Shown here: positions 1 to 12,092 of the stretch, piece by piece
How the letters are laid out: every line of letters begins with the position of its first letter
Numbering within the stretch: position 1 is the first letter of the stretch
NCBI RefSeq assembly: GCF_033568475.1
Contig: NC_133123.1
Location: 21,686,622 to 21,750,621, forward strand
DNA from: Henckelia pumila
Taxonomy: Eukaryota > Streptophyta > Magnoliopsida > Lamiales > Gesneriaceae
DNA: 64,000 nt
Direction of reading: 5' to 3'
Made by a program: the position numbers and the translations under genes
The notes under the pieces: generated by a model
What the model saw: the letters and a program-made list of their open reading frames with translations, nothing else
What the model was told of the DNA's origin: nothing
Database searches by the model: none

Positions 1-3000
1 AAGATGCTCTAACTCCACTGGCAGATGGCATGCTTTACCAAAGACCAACCTGTATGGCGACATGCCAATAGGAGTTTTGAACGCGGTCCGGTATGCCCAT
101 AGTGCATCATCCAACTTGATTGCCCAATCCTTCCGGTTCGTGTTGACCGTCTTTTCCAAAATTTGCTTGATTTCCCGGTTGGATATTTTAGCTTGCCCAT
201 TTGTTTGCGGATGGTATGCACATGTCACTTTATGCCTAACACTATATTTTGTCAGTAATGAATTAAATATTTTATTACAAAAATGCGTACCTTCATCACT
301 GATAATGGCCCTTGGTGTTCCAAACCTCGTGAAAATATTTTTCTGCACAAACTGCACCACTACACGAGCATCATTAGTGGGGGTGGCGATTGCTTCCACC
401 CATTTTGAAACATAATCAACAGCCAATAAAATATAAGATTGTCCAAAGGATATAGAAAATGGTCCCATAAAATCAATACCCCACACATCAAATAATTCAA
501 CCTCTAAAATATTTGTGAGAGGTAATTCATGACGCCTAGATATATTTCCCATCCTTTGACATCTATCACATGATTTTACAAAGGTATAACTGTCTTTGAA
601 TAAAGTTGGCCAATAAAAACCAGACTGAAGTACCTTGGCGGCTGTCCGTGAGGCTCCAAAGTGACCGCCATACGGTGCAGAGTGACATTGTTCCAGAATT
701 ACTTTTGCTTCAGCTTCGTCCACACATCTTCTTATCACTTGGTCCGAACACTTCTTGTACACAAACGGATCATCCCATAGATAAAACTTGACATCATGGA
801 AAAATTTCTTCCTTTGGTGATGATTAAGATCTGGAGGCAAAACACCACAAGAAAGAAAATTAGCAAAGTCAGCAAACCAAGAAAGTTTAGAATTTACCTC
901 AAAGAGATGCTCATCAGGAAATTGTTCCTTGATGAGTTCATGTTCAACTTTTCCTTCCAACTCCAAGCGAGACAGATGATCCGCCACTAAATTCTCACTC
1001 CCTTTCTTATCTCTAATTTCAAAATCAAACTCTTGTAGTAAGAGTATCCACCGAATCAATCTTGGTTTGGCATCCTTCTTGGCAAAGAGATAGCGAATTG
1101 CTGCATGGTCAGTATAAACAATTACTCTAGAGCCAATAAGATAGGAACTGAATTTGTCGAAGGAGAAAACCACAGCCAACATCTCTTTTTCCGTAGTAGT
1201 GTAATTCTGTTGTGCTCCGTCAAGAGTGCGGCTGGCGTAGTAAATCGCCCGAAACATCTTATCTTTTCTTTGTTCCAAAACTGCTCCTACAGCATAATCG
1301 CTGGCATCACACATTACTTCAAACGGCTCCTTCCAGTCAGGCACAATCATAATAGGCGCAGAAATTAGTGCCTCCTTGATTTTCGTGAACGCCTGCAAAC
1401 ACGTATCATAAAAAATAAATGATGTATCTTTTTCTAATAAATTACATAAAAGCTTAGTAATTTTAGAAAAATCTCTAATAAAGCGACGATAGAACCCGGC
1501 GTGTCCCAAGAAACTTCTAATGACTTTCACATTATTTGGCGGTGGAAGCTTTTCAATCGCAACCACTTTTACTCGATCCACCTCAAGCCCATTAGATGAC
1601 ACTTTATGCCCAAGTACGATGCCTTCTTGCACCATGAAGTGACATTTTTCCCAATTAAGCACTAGATTTTTCTCTTGACAACGCTGCAAAACAAGGGTCA
1701 GATTGTGCAAACAATGATCAAATGAAGACCCAAACACAGAAAAATCATCCATAAAAATTTCCATAACTTCTTCCACCATGTCAGAAAAAATGGCCATCAT
1801 GCATCGCTGAAAAGTAGCCGGTGCATTACACAAACCAAATGGCATTCTCCTAAAAGCATAAGTACCATAGAGACATGTGAAAGTTGTTTTCTCTTGATCC
1901 TCTGGCGCTATAGCAATTTGATTGTAGCCAGAATAGCCATCTAAAAAACAATAATGCTTGTAACCTGCCAACCTGTCAAGCATTTGATCAATAAAAGAAA
2001 GAGAAAAATGATCTTTCCTAGTAGCCTTATTCAACCTTCTATAATCAATACAAACTCTCCAACCAGTAACAGTACGAGTCGAAATCAACTCGTTTTTCTT
2101 ATTTTTAACTACAGTCATACCTCCCTTTTTCGGCACTACCTGTACTGGCGACACCCAAGAACTGTCAGATATGGCATAAATAATAACAGCATTCACTAAT
2201 TTCAACACCTCAGCTTTTACCACTTCTTTCATCGCAGGATTTAATCTCCTTTGATGATCAACATAGGGACTATATGACTCCTCCATTAAAATCTTATGCA
2301 TGCAAATATTGGGACTAATTCCCTTGATATCAGAAATTAACCAACCCAAAGCAGATTTAAATTTTCTCAAAACTCTTAATAATTTATCCTTTTCATCATG
2401 AGTAAGAGAGGATGAAATAATTACCGGGTTAGTCGAATTTTCTCCCAAAAATGCATAACATAAATGACCAGGCAGTTCTTTCAATTCAGGAGTAGAAGAA
2501 ACTGGTACCTCTTTGCTGACCTCCTCAGGCAATGCTCCAATTTTTTCTTGGCCATCTTTTTCCTTTGGCAAACTTTCAAGAGCAAGAAATTGCTCTCTAA
2601 GTTCCCAATCATCCCCCTCAAATTGGGTTATGGAATTAATTAAGCACCTCGCCAACGCATCCTCCAATTCCAATCCTGCACAAAAATTATTCTCATAAGA
2701 ATTAGATAAATCAATTCGATTACAAGAATGTACCTCATCTTGGTATTTCATGGTTTTATAGATATTGAAAGTGACAGCGTCACCACCAACTCGTAGAGTT
2801 AGTTCACCCTCCTGCACATCAATTAACGCTCTGCCAGCCGCCAAGAATGGTCTTCCCAAAATTAGAGGGACATCTTGATCTTCTTCCATGTCAAGCACTA
2901 CAAAGTCAGCAGGAAAAATAAACTTATCTACTTTTACCAAGACGTCTTCCACAACTCCTCGAGGATATGTCAGAGAACGGTCTGCCAACTGCAGAGTAAT

Positions 3001-3327
3001 CGTGGTTGGTTTCACCTCACCAAGCTCCAAAGACCTGAAAATAGACAAAGGCATTAAATTAATACTTGCACCTAAATCACATAATGCCCTATTGACAGTC
3101 GCACCACCAATAATACAAGGAATAGTAAAACTCCATGGATCTTTCAATTTCTGTGGCAGTTTATTTTGTAGGATGGCGCTGCACTCCTCTGTCAACTTCA
3201 CTGTTTCAAACTCTTCAAGTTTTCTCTTCCTTGCCATCACATCCTTCATGAATTTCACGTAGTGTGGCATCTGCTCCAAAGCATCAGCGAATGGAATATT
3301 TATATGGATTTTCTTGAAGATGTCAAG
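1..3327 (-). CDS. Athila-type Ty3/Gypsy pol (protease, RT, RNase H, integrase), open to window edge
   Basis: I read this minus-strand frame codon by codon from 3327 to 1 and saw no stop (about 1109 codons), so it continues past the left edge. In order it holds an aspartic protease region ([15 protein letters not shown] near 3090), a reverse transcriptase with [14 protein letters not shown] (near 2160) and the catalytic [13 protein letters not shown] (near 1750), an RNase H region ([13 protein letters not shown] near 1320), the integrase zinc-binding tail CDRCQRMG (near 560) and the integrase core start WGIDFMGPF (near 490). The FMDDFSVF form of the RT box and the matching gag point to the Athila lineage. 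The protein would copy and integrate the element. It is joined to gag in a different frame because of a one-base shift near 3325-3335. An intact pol beside a barely damaged gag suggests a young insertion. Confidence 0.93.
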
Positions 3328-4924
3328 AAACTAGAAAACTTCTCATCCAACGCTTTCTTCTTGAACTGCTGAGGATATGGCAGAACAGCTTTTGGCACAG
3401 GCGATTTCTCAGGAACAACTGCAGACTTGCTAGAATTTTTGCTATCAGAATTTTCGGACTCCACCACAATCTCTTCAATTTCCTCATCATCCACTGTCTT
3501 TTGGTTATCAGTCCCAAGTTCTTTACCACTTCTAAGAATAACAGCCTTGCATTGCTCCCTAGTATTAATCTCGGTGTTGCTAGGAAACACACCTCTCTGC
3601 TGATTATTCAATGCATTCGCCAGTTGACCAATTTGTGTTTCAAGATTTTTCATAGAAGCGCTCACATTGGTCAAGTGCGTCTCCATACTATCAAGCCTAT
3701 TCTCATTCCTCTTAAATCTTGTGGATGATTTTGCAATGAAATTACTCACCAAATCTTCCAACGATGCTTTACCTTCACCATTCTGAGTATTGAACCCCGG
3801 TGGAGGATTCAACACATTCTTATTGTTTGCATAGGAAAAGTTTTCATGATTACACAAACTAGGATGATACTGATTGGGTATAGGATTACCTCGATAGTTG
3901 TTGTAATTCCTGTTGTTCACATATTGAGCTTGCTCCACACTCTCAAATCCATCAGCAGAATTTACGGCAGTCGCCAGTGATACTGTCTCAGTAGAACTTT
4001 GATTCCCTTTGGTCAGTGCAGCCAACTGTGTAGAAATAGTAGCCATCTGAGCAGTCAAAGCAGTGAATGCATCAACCTCATGAATTCCAGCAGGCTTCCT
4101 TATTGAAGATCTCTCACTCGGCCACTGATAACTGTTAACGGTCATTTGCTCAAGCATCTCATAAGCCTGTTCAGAAAATTTAAAAAATATTGAACCTTCA
4201 GCTGCAGCATCCACAGAAATACGAGTTGGCCCGTTCAAACCATTGTAGAATAACTCAATTTGTTCCCAGTCCGGAAAATTATGATTTGGACACTTTCTAA
4301 GCAACTCCTTGTACCGCTCCCAGGCTTCATACAACTGCTCAAAATCTTGCTGTTTGAATGTAGTAATCTCTATTTTCAACTGAGTCGACTTAGCAGGTGG
4401 GAAATACTTAGCCAGAAATTTGGAAGCATATAATCCCATGTAGTGATACTCCCAAGAGGTAGTGATTGCAACCAACTACGAGCATTGTCCCTAAGAGAGA
4501 ACGGGAACAATCGTAGTTTGATGGTGTCCTCAGTAACACCATGAATCTTCACTGTGTCAGCAATCTCCAGAAAAGTACGCAGGTGCAAATTTGGATCTTC
4601 AGTAGCTGCACCCCTGAACTGATTTTGCTGCACCATATTAATAAGAGCTGGCTTCAACTCAAAATTATTCGCCGTGATGTTCTGCCGAGCAATCCCAGAA
4701 TAATGAGTATTGATCACCGGTCGAAAGTGATCTCTGATCGGCACCGGAGCATTATTGACAGCTCTTTCCCTTTCTTCAGCCATTTGTTGCAACTCTTCTC
4801 TTCTAGCTTTTCTCAAAGCTTTAGCAGTTTTCTCGATTTCCGGATCAAAGAGCAGTGAGTCGTAACTTTGGCTTTTTCGCATAAACTGCATAGACAGGAA
4901 AAATTTTAAAATTAGAACCAACAA
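3300..4924 (-). pseudogene. Athila-type gag with two frameshifts
   Basis: Minus-strand gag of the same element. The first part (4924-4376) contains NNFELKPALINMVQQ and LRLFPFSLRDNARSWL, the conserved Athila gag core. The frame then shifts near 4432-4440 into the second part (4475-3300), which carries FLAKYFPPAKSTQLKIEI and a long low-complexity tail with a coiled region (ENRLDSMETHLTNVSASM). The second frame stops at 3300, while the pol frame begins upstream of that in another phase, again consistent with a single lost base. Both breaks look like one-nucleotide changes, not programmed shifts, because homologous protein sequence continues directly across each. Gag would form the virus-like particle. 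The upstream limit is uncertain: several methionines are in frame at the N-terminus. Confidence 0.85.
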
Positions 4925-4997
4925 AATAAAATAAAATGCTCTAAATCAAAATTAAGACTAATTAGCACAATTTAATATAAATCAAATAAAATTCACT

Positions 4998-5014
4998 CCC
5001 CGGCAACGACGCCA
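4998..5014 (-). promoter_or_regulatory. Primer binding site of the Athila-type element
   Basis: On the minus strand the stretch reads GGCGTCGTTGCCGGGG preceded by T, seven bases inside the LTR end. It resembles the tRNA-Asp type primer site described for Athila elements. Its position between LTR and gag fits. Confidence 0.7.
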
Positions 5015-5020
5015 AAAACT

Positions 5021-6345
5021 TGTTGCGTGTTTTTTTTTGCTCGCAAGCGCACGATGTCAAGTTATAATATAGGAATTAAGTCCAAATCGATCCCACGGAG
5101 AATGAATAAATGATATTATATCAAATATTTGCAACTAATAAAATCCTAATCCTATGTAGAGCTACGAAAATGGTTTGATTTTTATAAAACTAAAATTTGC
5201 AAGAAACAAAACTAAATAACCATGAGTTCATGAGAGAAAAATTCAATAAGCGATAAATGCTAGAGGTTCGAATTTACTTGAACGTCCACCACAATTTATT
5301 TCTAATGATTGTTCAATTATTAATTCTTCTAGTTTATTAGTCAAGAATCCCTATTATTTTCTATTACCTCTCTCGAGTGTCAAGCAGAAATTCGTATTCA
5401 ATAACAAACTCAATATCTCTATCAAAGTTCAATTATTAAATCCGGTAAATAGCACAAGAATTCTTCTAATGACTTCTATGGAGTTATATGCCTCTCGAAT
5501 AATATAAACACCAAAGATTTATTTTCCTATGTCGTATTCAAAATCTCCTCTCTCGAGTGATAGATTCTAAATAAAATATCATTCAATCTATGGACAGTAA
5601 ATTGAAAGCATTAAAATCAGGAAAACACAAATAAACTGTGCGAAGAAATTTAAATATATAAATCAAAATATGTCAATCATGGTTTCCAGTCAAGATCCGT
5701 CTACCTCTAGACTAAGAAATTAGTTCATAACGCAATTCAAAATCAAATAACTCATGTTTTTCCAACAATCCATAAACTAAGAAAAATAGAGTTCAAAGAG
5801 AAACTAGAACGAATTAGAATGAAGCTTCTCCGTCGCCGGATGCCGCCGTCTTCAGTCTTCGTACCGGAATCTCGAGCTCTTGTGAATCCAAAACTCTTAA
5901 TCGTCGTCTTATGCTCTGGAAAACTCTCTAAACCCTCGTATATCTTCAGAATAAGCCATAAATTCCTTTTTAAACTCGATCAAGACTTTCCAAAATTATG
6001 GACACTGCGCAGCGCTGGAGCGCCCGTCATTTTCTTCCAACAGCGCTGGAGCGCTGCATATGTAGCGCTGGGGCGCTATTTCCTCGACTTTTCACCTTTC
6101 GGAAGACTCCGTGTAGCGCTGGAGCGCTTGGCTTGTAGCGCTGGGGCGCTAGTATGGGCACTTTTATTTCTTTTTTCTTCAACTCTTTTTTACCTCTTTT
6201 TCACTTCTTTTGACCAACTAAAATGAATAACACTCAAATTCCTGCAAACAACACAAACAACAAGAGACATGCATAATATCGCTCAAAACACAACAAAAGC
6301 CAAGTTAATTCATATAAAATATATGTGCAAAAATTGCACTTATCA
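5021..6345 (-). repeat. 5' LTR of the Athila-type element
   Basis: The segment starts with TG and ends with CA on both strands. On the minus strand it begins TGATAAGTGCAATTTTTGCA and ends CGCAACA, followed by the primer site and gag. The length is 1325 bp. Five copies of an AGCGCTGGAGCGCT-like palindromic motif lie at 6010-6150, within the upstream (U3) part. The sequence beyond 6345 is the gag of another element, so 6346-6350 (gggac) should be one copy of the target duplication; the other copy is outside the window. The second LTR is also outside. Confidence 0.85.
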
Positions 6346-7023
6346 GGGACCCAAAGAACTCGCAGGCCTAGACTGAGAGAAAGACCGGTTCCGCCGAATG
6401 CTATCCTCCGCTTGGTGACAGCGGCTCACCAAACCCTCGTAGGACATGTCGTCACCGACCGCCACACGGTCATGGATCTCAGGGTTAAGGCCCTGAAGGA
6501 ACAGATTATAATTCATCTCAGAGCTGTAAGCAATCTCGAGGCAATAGGACAACAGATCAAAGAACTTCTGCTGATACTCCTCAATAGACATGGCTCCCTG
6601 ACGCAGACTCAGTAACTCATCCGCCTTCGTCTGACGGAGTGCAGGAGGAAAATACAGATTCTAAAAAGCTGTGCAGAACTTGGCCAAGGTGGCCACTCCT
6701 CTCACCGCAATAAAGGGTGCAGAAGTAAACCTCCACCACCTACGGGCTCGCCCATCCAGAAGATAACCAAGTGTCTCCATCTTCTGCTCCTCAGTACAAC
6801 GATACGTCTGAAAAGTCGTCTCCATGCGGTCTAACCAGTTCTTTGCATCCTCCGGAGACTCGCCTCCGACTAAGGGCTTAGGACCCATCTGCAAGAATCG
6901 ACGCACACTGAAATGATCCTCATCACGATGACGATGATGACGTTCCCGACAATGCTCACGATCATCATCTCCCCAACGTCCACCTCCACTACCATGACTA
7001 CTCTGGTCATCATAGTTCGCCAT
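6346..7023 (-). pseudogene. Chromovirus-like Gypsy gag fragment, split by the Athila insertion
   Basis: This is a single minus-strand frame from the methionine at 7023 to the Athila LTR boundary. It includes FLQMGPKPLVGGESPEDAKN, WLDRMETTFQTYRCTEEQK and, after one in-frame TAG at 6661-6663, MSIEEYQQKFFDLLSYC and GLNPEIHDRV. This is the retrotransposon gag domain seen in Tekay/Del- or Reina-like chromoviruses. The N-terminus is rich in Gly, Arg, His and Asp. The frame ends abruptly at 6346, where the Athila LTR begins, so the rest of gag and pol should lie left of the window. The primer site and LTR follow directly upstream (7083-8385). Confidence 0.85.
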
Positions 7024-7082
7024 CTACAAAAGTACCTCACGGTTATCTTATGCAGAATCTAAATCCCAATAATACTATGCAT

Positions 7083-7094
7083 GCTCTGATACCA
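7083..7094 (-). promoter_or_regulatory. Primer binding site (initiator-Met tRNA type)
   Basis: The minus strand reads TGGTATCAGAGC, the usual complement of the 3' end of plant initiator methionine tRNA. It lies four bases inside the LTR that ends at 7099. Confidence 0.85.
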
Positions 7095-7098
7095 TAAA

Positions 7099-8385
7099 TG
7101 TAGTGACCCTTACCGAGATCACCTACTAAACAGAACTAAGACATGCAATTAACTTAATAAAACAGTAATCAGAATTAAACTGCGGAAACCATAAACAATA
7201 TACAATCCCAAGGAAATGAATCTGTAAATACCCAAATAGTTATACAACCAAATCAAATAGCTGTATCAACCCAATACAAAAGAATAAACCTAGACGAAGC
7301 TCCAGCTGGCCAACCACTGACTAGCCCCTCTTGGATCCACCCGCCTCGTCCAATCGCAAACCTGCCTCATGGAATAGGGTGTCCAAAAACACAGAGTACG
7401 AGACGTGAGCATAAAACGCTCAGCACGAGAGTATGAGTATACATGAATGCAAGTGAACCGCCTACTGACTAGAGATCAAAAATAGATAACAGAGACAGGC
7501 CGGTCCCTGGTATGTAGCACGCTGTGCCGTCGCTTTAGGAGGTGGCTCACATACCGAAATACTAGTGGATACGCCGGACCCAAATTGATGGAAGTCCATC
7601 CACTAACAGGATAGGGTAGAACCCTACTAACAGACATCTCAAAGGAGAGAGTACAAGATGCAAATGTATGCAGAATATAATCATGACATATAAATCATGC
7701 AGTCACATAATACAAAATACTCAGTCAGGATATCTCGAACAGTACTTTCGTACCTCAAATACTAGGCAAGTGCTATTAGCTCTAGGTCCACGCCTATAAT
7801 CCGCACTACACTGCCAAATGATACTAATATCATTATAGTGCTCTAAAAGCCTTAACTAAGCTATTGCATACTCCTAAATATTTTTAGGAAGCAAAAGCTA
7901 TACCTTCGTTCGTCGTTAGCCCTTTGGTGTCGTTGCCTCAAAACTAGACCACAGCTCTGCTGCGACGCCTGGATCACTACGCCACTTCCGGATTCCCCAC
8001 GAGACGCCTAGAATTTCCTAGATTTGAGCTAGAAGACTAAGGAATAGAGAGAAGAGGTGAATGGTGCGACTGAAAGTGAAACTCGGCCCTCCTATTTATA
8101 TACGGAGTTTGGGCCGTCTGAACTCCACTTCGGGCCCTCCAAACATGATCGGACCGTCCGATCTTGACTTCGGGTCGTCCGAACCCAAAAATACGTCATT
8201 GCTTACGTTGGCACAATGACATCATCCATGACGTCTGTCGGCGGAACGATTGGAGCGTCCGAACTTGCCTTCGGATCGTCCGATCCCGTTCGGAGCCTCC
8301 GATCCTCCACTTCGGATCGTCCGAACTCGAGTTTAGCAAAAGCGATTAGTTCCTTAATCTCTTTAATTGGTTACGGGCTACTATA
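7099..8385 (-). repeat. 5' LTR of the chromovirus-like Gypsy element
   Basis: On the minus strand it runs from TATAGTAGCCCGTAACC (the first dinucleotide probably mutated from TG) to GGGTCACTACA. Two related LTRs elsewhere in the window, 41229-41530 and 58054-59354, start with the same TAGTAGCCCG block, which supports the boundaries. A TATA box lies at 8092-8102 (minus TATATAAATAG). Eight copies of a TTCGGANCGTCCGAAC-like dyad lie at 8108-8325, immediately upstream of that TATA box. Confidence 0.82.
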
Positions 8386-8846
8386 ATTTGGATACCTAAA
8401 AAATAGGATTTGAAATTGAAATTGAAATTGGATTTGGAATTGGATTTTAAAATATATGGAATTGAAATTCCATTTTGGTGATTGGAAAAAAATTAAAATA
8501 TATTTTGGAATTTGATGGTATAAATTTTATATAAATGATTTTTTAAAAAAAAATTTTAAGAAAACTTAAAATTTATAACCAACGGATATATATTTATTAT
8601 TAAAATATTTTTATTATTTTTATAAACACAAATCCCGTGAAATCCCATGAAATCCGACCAATTTTATAAGGATTTCAGTTAGTTAAATGAAATCCCACGA
8701 AATCCCATCAAATACCAATCCCATTTTGAAATCCCGTTTTGCCAAACACTAAAACAGAATTTTCAAATCCAAATCCCACCAAATCCAATACAATTATGTG
8801 ATTCCAAACAGAGTGTCAATCTTTGGTTGTATAAGAAAAACACACA
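8386..8846. repeat. AT-rich stretch with a MITE-like remnant
   Basis: No gene is visible. The stretch has iterated GAAATTG/GGATTTGG and AAATCCCATGAAATCC words. It ends in GATTCCAAACAGAGTGTC near 8800-8818, which resembles the terminal part of common plant non-autonomous DNA elements. The left end abuts the LTR at 8385, so the element may have been truncated by that insertion. No target duplication was identified. Confidence 0.4.
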
Positions 8847-9233
8847 GGCTCCGTTTGGTAGCCTATATTATTAATATGTGTATAAATTATCCTATCAAAT
8901 CACATGTTCTTCTAATCATATTATTTATCCATCTATTGATTATTTATTTTACATCAATCTAATCATCAATTATTTATCTTGCATCAATCAAATCATTTAA
9001 TTTAAATTAATATATTACCCTTTATAAATAATATTATTCATATTTTATTTATTGTTAAAAGTTAAAATGGTAATTTGTCATTTTTTAATATAAAATTTTA
9101 TCAATCAAATCAATAAATTATAATCCATCAATCAAATCAAATATTATATTTACTATCATTTTTTATTTTTTATTTATTACATTATATTACTTATCTATGT
9201 ATTATTTATCTCATCATACCTACCAAGCGATAT
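8847..9233. mobile_element. Candidate MITE with imperfect terminal inverted repeats
   Basis: The left end reads GGCTCCGTTTGGTAGCCTAT. The reverse complement of the right end contains CGCTTGGTAGGTATGATGAG followed by ATAAATAATA, so the two termini match imperfectly over about 30 bp. The interior is AT-rich with no coding potential. The superfamily is not clear. Confidence 0.45.
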
Positions 9234-9635
9234 CATACATTATTATTTGGGAAATGTTTTTTTTCTTTATTGTTTCAATTAATTGTTTAAAAACTAAAAT
9301 TTGAATAAAAAAAAGAAACTAAAATTGAGTAATTATATTTTTATTTGAGGATGATTTCTGGTTAAAATTAAAAGAATTAAAGTTTTTTTTACGATAATTT
9401 ATTGGGGTATATTTTTTCTAGAGATTTCAAATTAGTTATGTCATTTTTTAAAATATTGTTCTACCAAATATTTAAAATGAGATTTATTAAATCTCACCCA
9501 ATTCTACTAATATATGGAACCAGATGAGCTAGTGATCATACTATATTGTGAAAATTCTAATAGTAAACGAAATCTTTTATTTAAAAAAATTAATAGGCTT
9601 GGTATATCCTTGAACTTTTAAAACTATGACATACG
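9234..9635. other. AT-rich stretch with no recognised feature
   Basis: Homopolymer-rich sequence without an open frame, repeat or terminal structure that I could recognise. Confidence 0.6.
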
Positions 9636-11035
9636 TGTAGAGGTGTCAAAATGGGTTAGGTCCGTCGGGTTGGCCTGTCCCGCCATATAAAATATGTGGG
9701 TTGGATTGGTATTTTCTCAACCCGCCTAAAAGATGGGCCGACCTGGCCCGTCTCGCCTAATGATGGGTTGGGGAAGCTGTTTTGAAAATACTAAAGCGAG
9801 CAAGAGACTTCCTCACCTGATCAAAGTGTCTATTTATAGACTTGAATGACAACGTATATAATTTTAAATATTATATGAAATCTTCAAATTCTTTCTGTTG
9901 CACTGTTTGTATATGTCATGTCAACATTCTCTACAAAAATATATGCTCTGAGTATGCGTTGGTCGTTGCAGAAATGTCAGTGTATGGAGAACTCTATCCG
10001 CTGAGATAAACTGAGTGTCAATCTGAATATTCTCTGAGTGATGATTAATATGATTGTGCAAACTTCAGTTTCCTGATGATATGGCAGTTGAGTGGAAAAA
10101 AGGTAGACTAAGAGTAGTTGGATAAATAGCAGTTGATCAACTTGGATACTCAGTCTAGGTAGATAAACTGCTTGTAAGCTTTTAGCAGTTGACGTGCGAG
10201 CAGTTTACTTAGCTACTTTCGGTTTCACAATGCTATCAATTTAGTGACTTGATGGAGATCGTACAGTTTAGCTCTGCGATTGCAAAAAACCGAAACTTAA
10301 AATCTTTAACACCATTTTTTTTAGCATTTCATATTTTCATAAGCATGAGTGATGAATATGGGACGTCACAATGTGTGATGTTTGATTTTGACTCGAAAGA
10401 GAATAGATTCGAAATCGCTTCAAAAATATTGATCAACATATGGTTAAATCGACTAGAAATAATATTCGGTTTCAGTGTGCGATTTTAGAAAGAAAAAAAA
10501 AAAGGAATTCCATAGTTGTTGAATGTGTTTTTGTTTAATTCAATTCAATTAAAAATAATTGGAATAGTAAGTAAAAATAGGATTTTAATTCTAAAAATAA
10601 TATAATCAGGATAGAGAATTTTATCATAAATTTAGATAATTCTTGCTTGATTAAATTCAATACATGAGAATAATTGATGTTTGATACCACTGTGTGTTCC
10701 CAGTCATCTTATTTGAATTTGAATTTATCCTAAGCTTGATCCGTTATTTAATTTAAATGTGTTCTTAGATCTAGAATAATTTATTTTATTAACAAAAATC
10801 ATTTTTTTTTTGTATTTGGTATAGATTAAATTAGATAGTTCATAATATTAGTCTCGGTAGGATCGATACTTGGACTCATCAACCCAATCCCTAAATGACA
10901 TGTAAATTTAGTTTGGCTCGTTGGGTCGGTCTATCTCGTCACTTTAAATAGATTGTTGGGTTGATAATTTTCTAACATGTCAAAATACGGACCGACCCGT
11001 CCCGTCCCCTTAGTCTATTTTAATATCTTAAGTGT
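9636..11035. mobile_element. Candidate DNA element remnant (GGTGTCAAAATGGG end) with an LTR-like insert
   Basis: The left part (9636-9780) opens with GAGGTGTCAAAATGGGTT and is full of GGGTTGG, CCCGCC and GGGCCGACC words. The same vocabulary returns at 10910-11020 (GGGTCGGTCTATCTCG, GACCGACCCGTCCCGTCCCC) and ends in a decayed inverse of the left terminus. Between them is sequence resembling an LTR (see 10200-10890). Boundaries are approximate and the right end is badly degraded. Confidence 0.35.
10200..10890 (+). repeat. Degraded LTR fragment related to the solo LTR at 14111-15484
   Basis: Two blocks match the better-preserved LTR: CGACTAGAAATAATATTCGG near 10450 against CGACTAGAAATAGAATTCGG near 14990, and GGATCGATACTTGGACTC near 10860 against GGATCGATACTTGAACTC near 15393. 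Order and orientation agree. Ends are not definable. Confidence 0.45.
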
Positions 11036-11068
11036 GCTACTGGTCTATAGCATATATTAATATAAGAT

Positions 11069-11250
11069 ATAGTAGAACTCCTATGAGACAGTCTCACGGA
11101 TTTATATCTGTGAGATGGTTCGATGAGATGCATATTTACAATGAAAGTAATATTTTTTAGCTTATAAACTAATATTTTTCTATGGGTTGGGTTGGGTTAA
11201 ATAGAATATTCATCTCACAAAATTAATACATGAAATGTCTCATATGAATT
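11069..11250. mobile_element. MITE of the GAGACAGTCTCACGGATT type
   Basis: The left terminus CTCCTATGAGACAGTCTCAC pairs imperfectly with the reverse complement of the right terminus (TTCATATGAGACATTTCATG). The interior words (ATTTATATCTGTGAGATGG, AAAGTAATATTTTTTAG) match a MITE family widespread in eudicots. A related, more decayed copy lies at 36080-36240. Confidence 0.6.
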
Positions 11251-12092
11251 TTTTTTGTATAAAGTATAATTTTACAAGTAGAAAATTTATCTCTGAAATA
11301 TGTTAGTATTAGAGTCAAACTTTTGAGTTTTTATTTTGTTATGTTCTGTTTTTTGTGCCATGTTTGTAAAATATATGTTTTGTAGAAATATAGTGTTTGA
11401 TAAATAAGTTATTCTAGTAATAATTTTTCACATAAATCATTTTTGTAGAATCATGATGAGAAGAATTCCATCAGCTTTTAGATTCAATTAAGTTAAGCAT
11501 AAGTAAGAATTTGTTTGATTAAACTTGTTAAAAACAGCTCGTAAGATGTTTTAAGAGCTTATAAACTGTCATAAGTTTTTTTTTAAAATAAGTTGTTAAG
11601 ATATTTGAATAAATTTATTTTACAAGTTTTTATTGAATAAATTACCAAAAATGATATAATATTTGAAGGTTATTGAATATAGTTTTAGGATTTTATCATA
11701 AAGGTTAAACCTATATTACAAACAAAATAATTTTTTTTTCATATTTTAATTTTAAAATTTGATATTATTTTAAAATTTTAATTTTAAAAAATATTTTATA
11801 TTTAATGGGTAGAGGACGTGGTGGGAATTTATGAAAATATACAAAACTATTTTGGAGAAGTAAACATTTATAATAAGAGTTTTTTTTAAAAAAAAAATAA
11901 TAGAATCGTCCCAACGTTTTTAAAAATAACTTATTTATAAGCAGTTAAAATATCTTATTTTGACCGTTTGAAAGTTGTTTGATCAATTGTTACCAAACAA
12001 ATTTGAAGAGTTTATAACCTCAAAAATAACTTATTAGCTCAGTCAAACACCTTCTAACTCAAAATCTCAATTTTAGGAAACACGTAAAATTA
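11251..12092. other. AT-rich stretch, possible further MITE at 11505-12060
   Basis: No gene is visible. GTTTGATTAAACTTGTTAA near 11515 is weakly inverted near 12050 (AACTTATTAGCTCAGTCAAAC), which suggests an old non-autonomous element, but the match is poor. Confidence 0.3.

Noticed and set aside
62-3262. Plus-strand and alternate-frame open frames across the Athila element (for example 62-415, 1105-1368, 2888-3262)
   Set aside because: They are shadows of the pol gene on the minus strand; none shows known protein features.
3300-3335. Programmed gag-pol frameshift in the Athila element
   Set aside because: No recognisable slippery heptamer with downstream structure, and the second break in gag is of the same kind; ordinary single-base loss is simpler.
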